64,000 nucleotides of DNA from Adineta steineri (Eukaryota; Rotifera; Eurotatoria; Adinetida; Adinetidae): positions 462,490-526,489 of the forward strand of contig CAJNOI010000023.1 of the NCBI GenBank assembly GCA_905250115.1, in the 5' to 3' direction. The notes under the pieces were generated by a model. The model saw nothing but the letters and a program-made list of their open reading frames with translations. It did no database searches and was not told where the DNA came from. Below are positions 38,023 to 50,338 of the stretch, one piece after another. How positions within the stretch are numbered: the stretch's first letter is position 1; each line of letters starts with the position of its first letter. A program made the translations under genes and the position numbers.

Positions 38023-39696
38023 ATGTCTTTCCCATTAGCAGAAGAAGCTATCAAAAAAAACGACCGAAGAAGTTGAAGATATTGTTGATCCATGGAATGT
38101 AACAAGTAGTTCCGACAAAGGAATCGATTATGATAAACTTATTCGTATGTTACCTATTTAATCTTTCTTAGTTCTTTCTCATAAAATTTTCTTATTTTTA
38201 CATGAAGGTCGTTTTGGTTCATCAAAAATTTCACCTGAATTAATAGCACGTATTGAAGCTATTATTAAAAAACCTGTTCATCATTTTATTCGACGAGGAA
38301 TTTTCTTCTCACATAGGTTTATATTTTAAATTATCATTTAATAAAATTAATCTAATTATTTATTTAGAGATCTTGAGATGATTCTTACCGCTTATGAACA
38401 GAAAAAACCATTTTTCTTATATACTGGTCGTGGACCATCATCTGAAGCGATGCATCTTGGTCATTTAATTCCATTCATAATGACAAAGTAATATGAAATT
38501 ATTGAATAAATATAAAAAAATAAAAAATAAAAAATAAATTTTAGATGGTTACAAGATGCTTTCGATGTTCCATTGGTAATTCAAATGACTGATGATGAAA
38601 AATATCTCTGGAAAGATATTAAAATTGAGGATGCAAATAGATATGCATATGAAAATGCAAAAGATATTATTGCATGTGGTTTTGATGTAACAAAAACATT
38701 TATTTTCTCGGATTTTGATTATATGGCGTATGTTAATTGAATATTTTTTTGTTTTTTTCAAAATTTTTCATTTTTACTTTAATAGTCAATGTCCAAATTT
38801 TTATCGAAATATTGTTCGTATTCAAAAGAGTGTTACTTTCAATCAAGTTAAAGGTAAAAAAAATGAAATTATATTTATTTCTTTATTTTATAAATATTTT
38901 TATTCGAATAGGAATATTTGGTTTTACTGAAAGTGATTGTATTGGAAAGATAGCTTTTCCAGCTATTCAAGCTGCACCTAGTATTAGTTCATCATTTCCA
39001 ATGATCTTTGGTGATAAACTTAAACAAGAACTTGCTTGTTTAATTCCATGTGCTATTGATCAAGTAAGAATTTCTCTGAAAATAATTAAATAATTTTTAA
39101 TTGAAAATAGGATCCATATTTTCGAATGACACGTGATGTTGCACCACGTTTAAATTTTCCAAAACCATCATTACTTCATTCAACATTTTTTCCAGCACTT
39201 CAAGGCTCAAAATCAAAAATGTCTGCATCTGATGCAAATTCATCTATTTTTCTTACTGATACACCAAAAAATATCAAAGATAAAGTAAATTTTATTTTAA
39301 TTTAAAAAAAAAGGAAATCTATATTTATTTCAATAAAATAGGTTAATAAACATGCATTCAGTGGAGGAAAAGAAACACTTGAAGAACATCGAGCTAAAGG
39401 TGGTGATTGTGAAATTGATGTATCATATCAATATCTTACATTTTTCCTTGATGACGATGAACGACTTGAACAAATTCGTCAAGTAATTTATTTTATATTA
39501 TGAAATTTGTTTTTCTTTACTAATTTTTATTTTAAAGGATTATACATCAGGACAATTATTAACCGGTGAATTGAAAAAGATCTTAATTGAAGTTTTACAA
39601 GAATTAGTTGCTCAACATCAAGAACGAAGAAAAGAAGTATCTATGGATGTCGTACGGCAATATATGACACCAAGACAACTTAGTTTCCGTTATTAA
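38023..39696 (+). CDS. WARS1: Tryptophanyl-tRNA synthetase, cytoplasmic
   Basis: A multi-exon class I synthetase that charges tRNA-Trp. The product begins [12 protein letters not shown]. Diagnostic blocks: [39 protein letters not shown] (HIGH-type motif HLGH), [32 protein letters not shown], and [13 protein letters not shown] (KMSKS-type motif KMSAS). It ends [14 protein letters not shown]. There is no WHEP domain. Introns are short (about 45-80 bp). An A8 run at 38053-38060 puts the first exon out of frame; seven As give [14 protein letters not shown]. The last ~120 codons and the 3' flank were duplicated at 41844-42048. Confidence 0.95.
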
Positions 39697-39749
39697 AAAT
39701 ATTTTTATTGTTTTGAAGATAAGAAAAAGAGAAATAAAGGTTTTTATTT

Positions 39750-39945
39750 TAAAAAAAGATTTTTAAACGTTAACACCAGCTTTTCTAAAAGCTTGAATAA
39801 ATTGTTGTGGATCTTGAGCTCCACTCAATTCAATTTTATCGTTAATACGAAAATGTGGTACACCGGAAATACCTTGTTCATCTTCAAAATAAGCACAAAA
39901 TAAAATATTAATTAAATCATATTGTTTTTTTTTCTCCATTTTCTT
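39750..39945 (-). pseudogene. Truncated duplicate of the FrnE/DsbA-like gene
   Basis: The bases match 42048-42362, the 3' half of the intact oxidoreductase gene, almost exactly, except for one internal deletion equivalent to 42162-42296 (135 bp). The deletion junction at 39873-39878 retains one copy of CTTGTT, which is present at both ends of the missing segment in the intact copy. Homology stops at about 39945, after CTCCATTTTCTT, where the 1.9-kb insertion begins. It encodes only the C-terminal end and no active site. Confidence 0.85.
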
Positions 39946-40454
39946 ATTCTCTTTTTCGTAGAGAAGAGTCCAGTGAACATAAATTGTCTAATTGATTGCT
40001 TGCATGTCTGTCCGCAGGGTCAAGAAAATATCGAAAATCAATTTTTCGAAAAAGACATTCCTAGAGGTATTTCGATGCGGCGAATTCAAATATACACCTC
40101 ATTTGCTCAGACTATTGAAGGAGGAGTGTAGCCTGGCAGAAGTAACGTGAACTGATAGAAACCGAGTTTTCGGGTAATGTATTTTTATGGATATCTAAAT
40201 GTTCCCCTGCTTGTAGTGCAGAGTGTTCCGACCATAACCTGTTGGCTTTCTGGCGTATAAGATTGCTAAGAATTCACTTATTTGTTAAAGACTAGTTCGA
40301 CAAGCCACTGGCGCCGGCAGCTCAAGTATATTTTGATCTATGTTTACCACTGAGTGGGATGTGAGTATGTGCCAAGAGTAATGAACAATAAGAGAGATCA
40401 AGGTTTTCAATTGTTTTTCCAGTAAATTTGAAGAGGATGCATTTTTACGAGAAA

Positions 40455-40489
40455 GAGCTAAGCGAGTCCGGGGATGAGCGTTACTTGTT
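40455..40489 (+). repeat. Short dispersed repeat, copy A
   Basis: The segment starts GAGCTAAGCGAGTC and continues with ATGAGCGT; it aligns to 62901-62935 at about 27 of 35 positions with one gap. Origin unknown. Confidence 0.45.
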
Positions 40490-40514
40490 TCATAAACATA
40501 CTAGTGAACGACGT

Positions 40515-41066
40515 TCAACTCGAGAATGAAAAATGTTTTAGTATATGACCCATATAGTAAAACCGAAATAATTTGATATATTGGTTTATTTGCTCGTCGA
40601 TGGTATTTTGTTGTATTTCTAAACGATCTTTTATCAATTCTATCCCCATAATTATTCTTTCAAATATAGTATTAAGATTAAATTTCACATTTTCATCGAT
40701 ATTTAATAATCCTAGCACTTTTTTTAAAAACTTATGTAAATCTATGTTGTTATTAAATAATTCTTCAATTAATGGATAGACACCGATCATTGCTTGTGCT
40801 TTTGTTTGTTCAATATTATTTGTTATCTTTAATAAATCGTTATCAACTAATGTTTGAAAAAACGTTTTAAAGATACCTTTTACTGATTGATCCGTATTCT
40901 TGAGTTTAATCGAATTGAGATGTAGAATATCAAGAAAAGCTTTTTGCACTGAAACTGTATTGAAAAATGCGATACGAACCGGCTCACCATGGTGCTTATG
41001 TAGCATACCCAGATCGAACAATCCGGCACGGAAACGGCCGGTTCCGTGATATTCCGGAGATTTCAT
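40515..41066 (-). CDS. Hypothetical 183-residue ORF, chimeric composition
   Basis: An intact ATG-to-stop frame inside the insertion. The first ~35 codons (MKSPEYHGTGRFRAGLFDLG) come from the CpG-rich island. The rest is AT-rich and predicts a helical protein (for example KAFLDILHLNSIKLKNTDQS). No family is recognised and no intron is evident. It may be an unassigned real gene captured with the insertion or a chance frame. The length is notable for this base composition, but coding status is unproven. Confidence 0.35.
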   Translation of the reverse strand: MKSPEYHGTGRFRAGLFDLGMLHKHHGEPVRIAFFNTVSVQKAFLDILHLNSIKLKNTDQSVKGIFKTFFQTLVDNDLLKITNNIEQTKAQAMIGVYPLIEELFNNNIDLHKFLKKVLGLLNIDENVKFNLNTIFERIIMGIELIKDRLEIQQNTIDEQINQYIKLFRFYYMGHILKHFSFSS

Positions 41067-41290
41067 GGAAGCAGTATTCTCATTGAACGGATCCGGTGAT
41101 CGGATTTATTTGGTTCGGGCCGGAACCGACAGAAACAGTCGACTCACTTCGCGATCGGATTCCTGGCATTTTCCGAGCGGGTTCCGTCCGGAAATGGCGA
41201 GTTTCCTCAGGGATTTTGTCGAAAATTTATGGAATCCTGCTTCAGGAACCATCGTCCTGGGATATAGTCTCTACATAAGATCATAAAATT
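41010..41290. repeat. CpG-rich repeat island, copy 1
   Basis: About half G+C in a genome near 27-30%, dense in CGG/CCG words (TCCGG, CCGGAA, GTTCCG). It shares GGAAACGGCCG, CGGAAATGGCG and ATACCCAGAT exactly with the island at 51860-52235, so the two appear to be diverged copies of one family. Confidence 0.6.
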
Positions 41291-41843
41291 ACGAAAGAAG
41301 GAGACACTTTTTTAACAATAATTATTTTGCACATCGTTAAAATTTTTTTATTATATAGACAGCCGTTAAAAATTTATTTGAAAATTATTGACTCTTTTTG
41401 AGTAAAGTATTACAAGAATCAATTAGTTTATCAATCATTGAAATAACAGACTTGTGAAACAACATGTAGTTTGTTAATACACATGATACTATTTTGATTG
41501 TTGTAGTTATTTAAATATTTGTCAACTATTATTTACAAAAAAAAAGATGAAAATATTTAGGTAATTCGATATCATATGCTACAATTTCCTGTCTGAAATG
41601 CCTCATTCTGAAAACAGATATTTTTTAAATATTTTGCATCGAACTACTTACCATCAGTAACATATATAGTTGGCTTTTCAATAGTAGATATATCAATAAG
41701 AATGTGCTATTTATTATATTCAAGCAGATGTTGTGCAATTGAATGAAAATATTTATTATTTAAGTAGTTCGCTCATTCATAACAACATCTGTTTTATTTA
41801 TTTATATCATTTGATAAATTACTCGACGTTTTTGATAATTTGA

Positions 41844-42045
41844 CAGCTATTCAAGCTGCACCTAGTATTAGTTGCTCAACATCAAGAACAAAGAAAAGAA
41901 GTAACTATGGATGTCGTACGACAATATATGATATCAAGACAACTTAATTTCCGTTATTAAAAATATTTTTATTGTTTTGAAAGATAAGAAAAAAAGAGAA
42001 ATAAAGGTTTTTATTTTAAAAGAAAAAAATATAAATTTTATGTTT
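41844..42045 (+). pseudogene. Truncated duplicate of the WARS1 3' end
   Basis: It matches WARS1 from 38960. Bases equivalent to 38990-39609 (620 bp) are deleted, with the seven-base word ATTAGTT (41867-41873) left at the junction and present at both ends of the deleted segment in WARS1. It then runs through the WARS1 stop and 3' flank into the intact oxidoreductase gene. It has point differences and no start. Confidence 0.88.
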
Positions 42046-42763
42046 TTAAACATTAACACCAGCTTTTCTAAAAGCTTGAATAAATTGTTGTGGATCTTGA
42101 GCTCCACTCAATTCAATTTTATCATTAATACGAAAATGTGGTACACCGGAAATACCTTGTTGTTGACTTTGATTAATTTCATGTTGAACTTCTTTTTTAT
42201 ATTGATCTGATTGAAGAAATTGTTTGATGTCATTTCCATTAAAACCAATTTGTTCAGCTGCTTTAGTTAATACTTGATGATCAGATAAATCTTGTTCATC
42301 TTCAAAATAAGCACGAAATAAAATATTAATTAAATCATTTTGTTTTTTTTCTCCATTTTCTTGTTGTTTAACATAATGAAGAAGACGATGTGAATCAAAT
42401 GTTGAACCAATTTTACCACCAAATGAAAAATTAATTCCTTCTTGTTTTCCTGTTTCAGTCATTTGTGGTACCATTTGTTTAACACGTGCTTCACCAAATT
42501 TTTGCTTATAACGATCCATTTTAAGAAGTGATCCATCTTGTGGAAGACCATGATCTAATTCATATGGATACCATGATATCGATACATTTACATTGGATTT
42601 ATCGATTTGAGAAAGTGCTTTTTCTAAACGACGTTTTCCAACATAACACCAAGCTATGAAGAAACAAAAAAAGCATTTAGATTTCACTTTGAATCTAGTT
42701 TTACTCACGACAAATATTATCACTAGTTATATCTATTTTAAGTTGTTTTTGAGATGTTGCCAT
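42046..42763 (-). CDS. DsbA-family FrnE-like thioredoxin-fold oxidoreductase
   Basis: Two exons, 42709-42763 and 42046-42653, encode 220 residues. The active-site motif CPWC is created across the splice: DNIC|PWCYVGKRRLEKAL. The long helical insertion and EGINFSFGGKIGSTFDSHRL, then GVPHFRINDKIELSGAQDPQ (cis-Pro loop GVP), are typical of FrnE/2-hydroxychromene-2-carboxylate isomerase-like DsbA proteins. There is no signal peptide, so a cytosolic dithiol oxidoreductase is likely. A damaged duplicate of its 3' half lies at 39750-39945. It is tail-to-tail with the WARS1 remnant. Confidence 0.9.
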
Positions 42764-43018
42764 GGAATTTAGTTTATAATATCTTAGAAAATTTAATACT
42801 AAAATATTCCCAAACAAATGTTTTTTCATCAGATAAAAAATAACTGAATAATCCAATCTGTAATATATATATATTAAGAAAAAACAAACGAATAGACATA
42901 TTTAAACAAAAACGCCGTTTTTTTGTCGTTGTTACAAAATGAAAATGAGTAACAATATTTGTTAAATAAAAAATAAACAAAAACAAAATGAAGAAATAAA
43001 TAATGTTTTGTGTTTTTT

Positions 43019-44753
43019 TTATAACAATTTTAATGCTAAACCAAGTGACCATGCAACTTCAAATTGTTGAATTTTTTTACAAATATGAATTTCAACATCT
43101 TCTGATAATCCATAACCTCTTGTTAATAATGAATAAATATATGTTAGATCAAAACATAAAAATGGATGCTCTTCTGATGCTGTTGTAGATCCACGACAGA
43201 TATTTTTCGCTGTTTGTTTCAATACTCGAATTGGCATTGTTTTTACTGATGATGGATCATCATCAGTTGATAAAAGACCAGCATCATTTGCAATATCATA
43301 AAAATATGAAAATACATAGATTGACATTTGATCAAGACCAACAGCTGGTTGAACATTTAAACTAACATAATGATCAATTGTTGACATGCATGAATAAAAA
43401 CGTTCATCAGAATTTATATCTAATTTAATAAAAAAATAGATTATTGATTATATTTTAAATCGAAAATAAATACCTTCATGAGCTTGAACAGTCCAAGTAA
43501 TATCTTGAAATTTAAATTTTCCTGTAATACCATTTACAAAACATCGACTATGTAACTGATGTGAATCAACTAATTGTTTATTATTTGTTTCATTAATAAA
43601 TATTGTTTGACGTGCAATCATTAAACCATAACCTAAGTATGAACGTGAATAAAGTTTTATATCACGACGAAACATTCGAAATTGATGCATATGTGACATA
43701 ACAATTTCTTCTTCAGTTAAATTTTTTTCATTATTCGACATATCTTGTTGTTTAATATGTTTAACTGGTTTAATTTCTTCTAAACCAGCTTGATCAACAT
43801 CGATTTTTGGCATTTGTTTTTTATTTTTATTTGATGGATCACGAAATGCATTGATTTGTTCAGGTTCAATTGGTTGTTGAACTTTTAATAATAAATTTAA
43901 TTTTTCAGCTAAACTTGTATTTGATAAAGCTGGATTATAAGTTATTTGAGTTGAACCACCACCTAAATCGAGTGCAGCTATACGACTTCCATAAAATTGT
44001 TCACCTAAAAACATTTCAATTATTTTTAACAAATTATATTATCTTAAAATTACCTTTAAGATAGACAAGAGTAAGCCAAGCATCAATTCCTTCTTCAGTT
44101 TCATTCATAATAGCAATATCCATTTTTGGTCTATAAAATCCATATTTTTTAAAAGTATTTGAAACACTTTCTAATAAAAGTTTTTGTTTTGTTTCACTTA
44201 TTAATCTTAAACCAGCTGTAGCACGTAAAACTAATGGTGTACTTCGATGTTTAAAACGACTAACTTCTTTATCAGCTATTTGTAATAATTCATCGATTTG
44301 TTCTTCCGCTTGAAAAACTCGATCAGCAAATGATGATAAACCGGGTTTACGTTCTTCAAATATTTCATTCTTTAAAACAAATGTATCACCATTCTCATTA
44401 TCAATTGTTGATCGAAATTTATAAACATGTATACGTGTACCCGTAGAACCAGCATCTAATACTAAGACATATGAATATGGATCAAGAAAACGAAGTAATG
44501 GTGATAAGGATAACGATGAATATAATATAAATATAAATGTTATAAAAATTAAAATAAATAGAAGATTTCGTATTGAATAAAAACTTCGTGATGATGTTTT
44601 TCGTTTATTAAATAATGGGATCATTTTCTTTTCTGGCACGTTTGGTACTCTTTGACGTATTTGTTGCTCTGATAATTGTTCTTCAAAATACGCAGTGGCA
44701 GTAGCAACTGTAGACATTGGCGATAGATCGAATTTCTTTTGCACTCGATTCAA
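43019..44753 (-). CDS. Ecto-/Golgi nucleoside triphosphate diphosphohydrolase (apyrase, GDA1/CD39 family)
   Basis: Three exons, 44054-44753, 43474-44004 and 43019-43419, join in phase to 543 residues. One N-terminal membrane anchor (NLLFILIFITFIFILYSSLS, about residue 63-82) leads to a lumenal or extracellular enzyme. All apyrase conserved regions are present: VLDAGSTGTRIHVYKF (ACR1), LRATAGLRL (ACR2), NETEEGIDAW (ACR3, catalytic Glu), ALDLGGGSTQI (ACR4) and DQMSIYVFSYFYDIANDAGL (ACR5). It hydrolyses nucleoside di- and triphosphates. A single N-terminal anchor without a C-terminal one is more like ENTPD5/6 than CD39. Confidence 0.93.
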
Positions 44754-45830
44754 TTGAACCGTTTATCAACCAATCTAAAAACAGACAATTTATATAGAAA
44801 CACAATATCAAATTTTTCAATTGTAATTTGTTTATTAACATAGCATAAGTACAGCATTCGTCATAAATAAGAGATAATTAATAATTATTGTCATTTTATT
44901 AATTATTTACACTAATATTTAACTAACATAGGTATGATTCATATTTTTTCAAATGAATGTTAGAAAATAATTCTCATATTTTGATAAATTCTTTTATAAA
45001 TATTTATAAAAAAAGTATTTCAAGTTTCTTATTCTCACTAGGAAAAAAAACAACTATTGATATCCAATATAAATATAGTCGTAGATATACTCTCTAACAA
45101 TCTCAATAAATATCTATTAGAAAAACATTGTAAATTTAAAATATTTACTTTCTAGACGAATGATTTTTAAGCTTTTAGACTGATTTGTTTTCCAGATGAT
45201 TATTATTTACAAGCAAATTAGTTATACTTAAAATAATTACTTCATTTCGAAAGTTTAATAAATTAGCTACTATTTAATCAAACTAAAAGCAATAATGACT
45301 AATCTATAAATATTCATCAAGCAGCGACGTATATATATATACTTGAAAAAGTCATTGATTATTCTAATATTTTTAATAATCTATGTTAGGAAAAAATATA
45401 TTCATAATCTAATTGTACATATGAATACCTAATATAAGAAAAACAGATTGTTTCATTTGAAATTCAAATAAAATTTGTTTCTTTGACGTTATATTAAATT
45501 AATATGTCATCATAAAAAGAAATTTTTCTAAAAAAAAATAGGCATAAAGAAAAATAAGAAAAACAACGATGACTGTTGAGTGAAAGTACTCATACAAAAA
45601 TAGATGATAATACGTCACTGTCTCATTTGTTCTTTTATTAACCAATGAATATTTTAAATAAGAATAGCGTCATCTACTCAAATTAATATTTTCAAACTCA
45701 ATTTATATAAATATATTAGGAATAAAGGAAGGTTAAGAGAGAAAAATATATTGGTTAATTATAAACTTACTGGGAAAAAAATTCTATGTTAATATTGATC
45801 TCAAAATTTTATTTGAATAAAACTTAATGA
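44754..45830. other. Intergenic, shared divergent promoter region
   Basis: AT-rich spacer between two divergent genes (NTPDase and PARP). A TATA-like TATATAAATATATTAGG at about 45703-45720 could serve the PARP gene. Nothing else is recognisable. Confidence 0.4.
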
Positions 45831-48800
45831 ATGGTTCCCGAAATATTTGAACAAATTTTAAATTTATTTGATAATTGTCATTCACATGGAAAACCTCTTC
45901 AACTATCTATTGATCATGATCTTGTTAAAATTCTTCCCCTTCCACATAAATTAATTCGTGATTATCTAACTGATCAACCAATACATGCAATTTGTTGGTT
46001 ATCGGAAGATAAAAATACGTTGTATTTTAAAAATAATGTAAAATGAAAAGTTTCGATTAAAATAATTTGAAGAAAAAAATTCAATATTTATTTTAGCTTT
46101 GTTTATGTTCAACAGATCAAAATCAAGGTGATTCATGTCATTCATTAACATGTGAACAACTTCATATTTGTCAAGATTATATTTTAAATAATAATTGTTC
46201 ACAATTTCAATCATTAGGAAAATGTTCACATTCTCATTCATTATCGACAGATCATAATGAAAAAGTTTTGAATAAATTTAGTTTATCATCAAAAGATGAA
46301 GATATATTTAAATTTATTTCTCGTCTTACTCGACTTTCATTACCATCGTCTTCACTACCATTATCATCATCAAATCAATCGAAAATTCTTGTACAATCAT
46401 TAAATAAACAACATATATCAGATGATTTGATTGATCAATGGTTAGGTACTCATAAATCTTTATTAGTTGATCAAAAATTAATTAATTCATTTACTATTGA
46501 ATTAATATTTGATGATGATGAGAGTAAATAAGAAATATATTCTTTTGTTAACATTTCGTATTTTGATTTTATTTTAGTTGCATCAATGATGAAAAATATC
46601 ATAAAGAGTGATCATTCAACAACAGCATTGATAAAAGAAAATTCTTCTTCATCTAATGTTTTCACTTTGAATGATTTTTCAACTACACCAAATGATAATC
46701 GACAAGACAGAGATCTTGATCGAGAAGTTCAATATACAACAGAGAAAGTAATTTTATTATTTCTTTAAAATCTAATATTTCTATGAATAATTTGTTCTAG
46801 ACTTCATCGACAATTGATCGAAAATTTTCCAATCAATTAAAAACAAATGATATAAATAAATCATCTTCTGAATATTCAATTCCAATAACATTTGGACGAG
46901 GTCGTGGAAGACAAACATTTAATACTATACCAAATATCCCATTAGTTTCTCGAGAAAGTTCATCTTCTTCATTAAATAATCAATCACCTCAAAATTCCTT
47001 TCAAAATATGACACCAAAACTTTCATCTCCAAATGATCAAATATCATCGAATGAATCATTTTCACCTACTGGGAAAAAACCTATTTTTTCAAATCGTCTT
47101 AATTCAAAACTAACTGAACCAATCAAAACAAAATCAGTAGATAATCCTTCAAACTCAACACTTCAAAGAACTAATACAAATCTAAGTTATTCTCCAGAAC
47201 AAACTTCTCCTTATGATAAAACTCAATCAACTAGTCCATTAGAATCATTTAATAGACAAAATAATCGAGATGATATTCATAAGAAAAATTATTCTTCACC
47301 AACTTCTCCAGATGAAAAATGTAAACCACGTTTTGTTCTTCGTGGAAGTTTATCGAAAAATATTGAAAAAAGTCCAGTAACAACAACAACAACAACAACA
47401 AATCAAACATTAATAACTTATAAATTCAATAAACCATTTTCTGATGAACATGTATAGATGTTTTATCTTTTTTAATCGAATAATTATTTTCTATTTTAGA
47501 TATGTTATCTTCTTGGTCCTAAAAGACAGTATATAATTGAAAAAGATCATTGTCAAATATTATCTTGCTTACCATCAGGTTATTGTCGAGTAATACGTTT
47601 AGAACAAGGAAAAGAAATTGAAAAACATTTAAACTCACTTTTACCCGAAACATTAAATTTTAAAGTTGTCAAAACTAGTGATGATCTGGCACTTTTAATT
47701 TGTTCATCAGCTGGAGAGAACATTTTTGAACAAAGTAAATATATATATATCTATTTTATTGTTAAATATATATATATGTATAGATCAAACGAAATATGCT
47801 ATTATTTCTGAACCAGCAAAAGTTTCATGTAAGTTTCTTTATTATACTTTCATAATTATTCAAACTCTTAAATAATCTAAATTTATTTTTTTAGTAAATA
47901 TCGATATAATACAGACATCTACTAACGAATGTACACAATCATCACCAATATCTACTAGACATGTAAGATATTTTATTTATTCTTCGACTACATCCTCAAT
48001 TTCAAATAATAATTTTAATCGAATTAGACTACATCATCTAGTACTCAACATAACAATTCTCAACAAGTTCGTTTTATTTGTATTATTTTGAATATGAATA
48101 AAATTTTTCTAATAGATATCATCTGATGGTAAATTTTATATTAGTAAAACAAATTCTTCAATTGATGTTATTTGTGGTGATATAAGTGAAATTCCGGTAA
48201 TATTTCTATATATTTTATATAATAAATAAAATGAAAATTCTTGTCAAAAGGTTGATCTGATGATATGTATAAGTACATCGAATAATTTATGTAGTAATGT
48301 TCTTCGTCGTGCTGGTTCAGATGTTCAATCAAAATATAAAGAAAGTTATAAACCACCAGATGCTGTACTTCTAAATGGCGGTTTAACCAAAGCACAAAAA
48401 ATTCTTTTTATGCCATGGGAAACAGATATTCAGAAAGAAGAAACAAGAGAAATTCAAAAAGTTAAATGATTTAGTTTTCTTTACAATAATAAAATTTGAT
48501 TTCTTATTATTATTATAGTCTTTATCGGATTTAGTTAAGTGGTGTATTAATAAAGCACATAGTCGAAATATGAAATCAATTTCATTTCCACCTGTAAGAG
48601 ATTTATTTAAAATAAATTTCAAAAATAAATAAATAAATAATTTTACATAGATTGGTACTGGTCAACTTGGTCTTGATCCAGCTTTTGTTTCTGAAGCAAT
48701 GATTAGCGCAGCAAGTGAATGTTTACATCAATATCAAATTGATGTTACATTTGTTATTTATTCATCAAATGGAATGAATGAAGATGATGAATGTTATCAA

Positions 48801-50338
48801 GTAAATTATTGGTTATGTGTTTATTTTTATTTCTATAAAAAAATCTTATTTAAATAGATTTTTCGTATTTACCTCGATAGTCTTTGTGATCAAATTCAAT
48901 CAAACAAAATTTCAACACCAACAACAAATCTGAACGTAGAAAAACAATCGATTAAAAGAAATACAGAAAGTTAGTTTAAGAAGGAGAAATAACATTTCGA
49001 CTTAGAAAATATATATCTGTATAATAAAATATTTTCTTGTAGGTAAACGTATAATAATATTATCAGATTTACAAGATATAGATCGATATCATAATTTATT
49101 GATCAAATCGTTAGCAAAATTAATGGATGAAAAAACATTTGATCTTTCATTAATTGAATCTTCATTCACGGATAAAGTATTTATATATATATATGCACTA
49201 TTTCTGCATTGAATATTCTTTTTTTATTTCAAAGATTGATTCGCTAATTGATATTTGTTTCCAACATAATGTTATTCCACATATTGATTTTTCTCGAAAA
49301 GAAATAACACTTCGCGGTGATCGTGAATCATGTTTGCAATGTTTTTTTTAATTTACGTCAAGAAAAGAAAATTCATGAATATAGTTATGCAATCACTGTA
49401 AATGGAGAAAAAACTAGTGAAGAAAAATTCAATTCTTATATTTCATTAAAAATTGATGAAGCTTTTGCTGTTGGAGAAACAAATGTTAGTTTTATGTTTT
49501 ATCTATTGATTATATATATTTAATAAAATAATATTTGATTAGATACGTATCAATGATGATTCAATGATTTTCAGTATTGATTTAAATAAATTACAAGTAC
49601 AAATAAATGACAAGAAACAATCAGCTTTTCTTATTAGAAAACCATTAAATGGTAAAAGAAAAATAAAAAGATTTTCTATTGATAATATCAATTGTTTTCT
49701 TCATAGATTCCAAAATAAGAATTCCATCACGATGGTCTTCAACGTCATTAATGATTCGTACAGTATTAATGAGAAAATCTTTGTATGAATCCTTAGAATG
49801 CTTTCAAGATTTCAATAAAACAATGTCAATGTCTGATTGGCAAATTGAACGAGTAAAAAATCTATACTTAAAAAGAAAATATTTTCTTTACAAATTTCAT
49901 ATAGATTGAATCAATTGAAAATTATCCACTATATATGCATTTTATGACTAATAGAAAAGAAGAAACAAAATTATATTTTCATGGTTGTTCTTATTCATCT
50001 GTTCAATCTATAATACATTATGGTTTTCATACAACAAATACTTCAAATTATGGTTTGTTAATTCAACAATTATATTATTTAAATTTACAAATTTCTTTTT
50101 TTCCTATTAGGTGATCAATTTCGAAGTTCTTCAAATGAATCGATTTGTTTTACACGTAATGTATTAGATAGTCATTTATATGGTACTCGTCGTTCATCAG
50201 ATGGAAAACATTATATATTTGCTGTTGAAATATCTAAGAATGATGATAATAATAATAATGATTTTACTTTATTATCGNNNNNNNNNNTTAACAAATATTA
50301 ATGTAGCTGTGATCTTTTTTGAAACATATAATTATTAA
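45831..50338 (+). CDS. CCCH zinc-finger, macro-domain and PARP-type ADP-ribosyltransferase protein
   Basis: A large multi-exon gene; the first exons are 45831-46037, 46097-46523, 46578-46747, 46801-47451, and one from 47500. The N-terminus (MVPEIFEQILNLFDNCHSHG) suggests a winged-helix domain, followed by a CCCH-type Cys/His cluster (LCLCSTDQ..CEQLHICQDY..LGKCSHSHSL). The arrangement resembles the N-terminus of PARP12/ZAP. A long Ser/Asn-rich disordered region contains FGRGRGR. A macro domain follows (48117 to about 48960): IDVICGDISEIPVDLMICIS, then PPIGTGQLGLD. At 49900-50277 is a PARP catalytic-like region: KLYFHGCSYSSVQSIIHYGF, SICFTRNVLDSHLYG, YIFAVEISKN. The usual NAD-stacking Tyr position appears to be Cys (ICF), so activity is uncertain. 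A T8 run at 49342-49349 breaks the frame. A 10-N gap (50278-50287) interrupts the last exon; the final 16 codons then run to 50338. Confidence 0.8.
50278..50287. other. Assembly gap (10 N)
   Basis: Ten N lie inside the last exon of the PARP gene. The true length is unknown. Confidence 0.98.

Larger units (their letters stand above)
39946..41843. other. 1.9-kb insertion between duplicated segments
   Basis: Sequence with no counterpart in the duplicated block. It is less AT-rich than its surroundings and contains short unrelated frames, a 35-bp motif shared with 62901-62935, an open frame on the minus strand (40515-41066) and a CpG-rich island at 41010-41290. No transposase, reverse transcriptase or terminal repeats are recognised. 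Confidence 0.6.
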
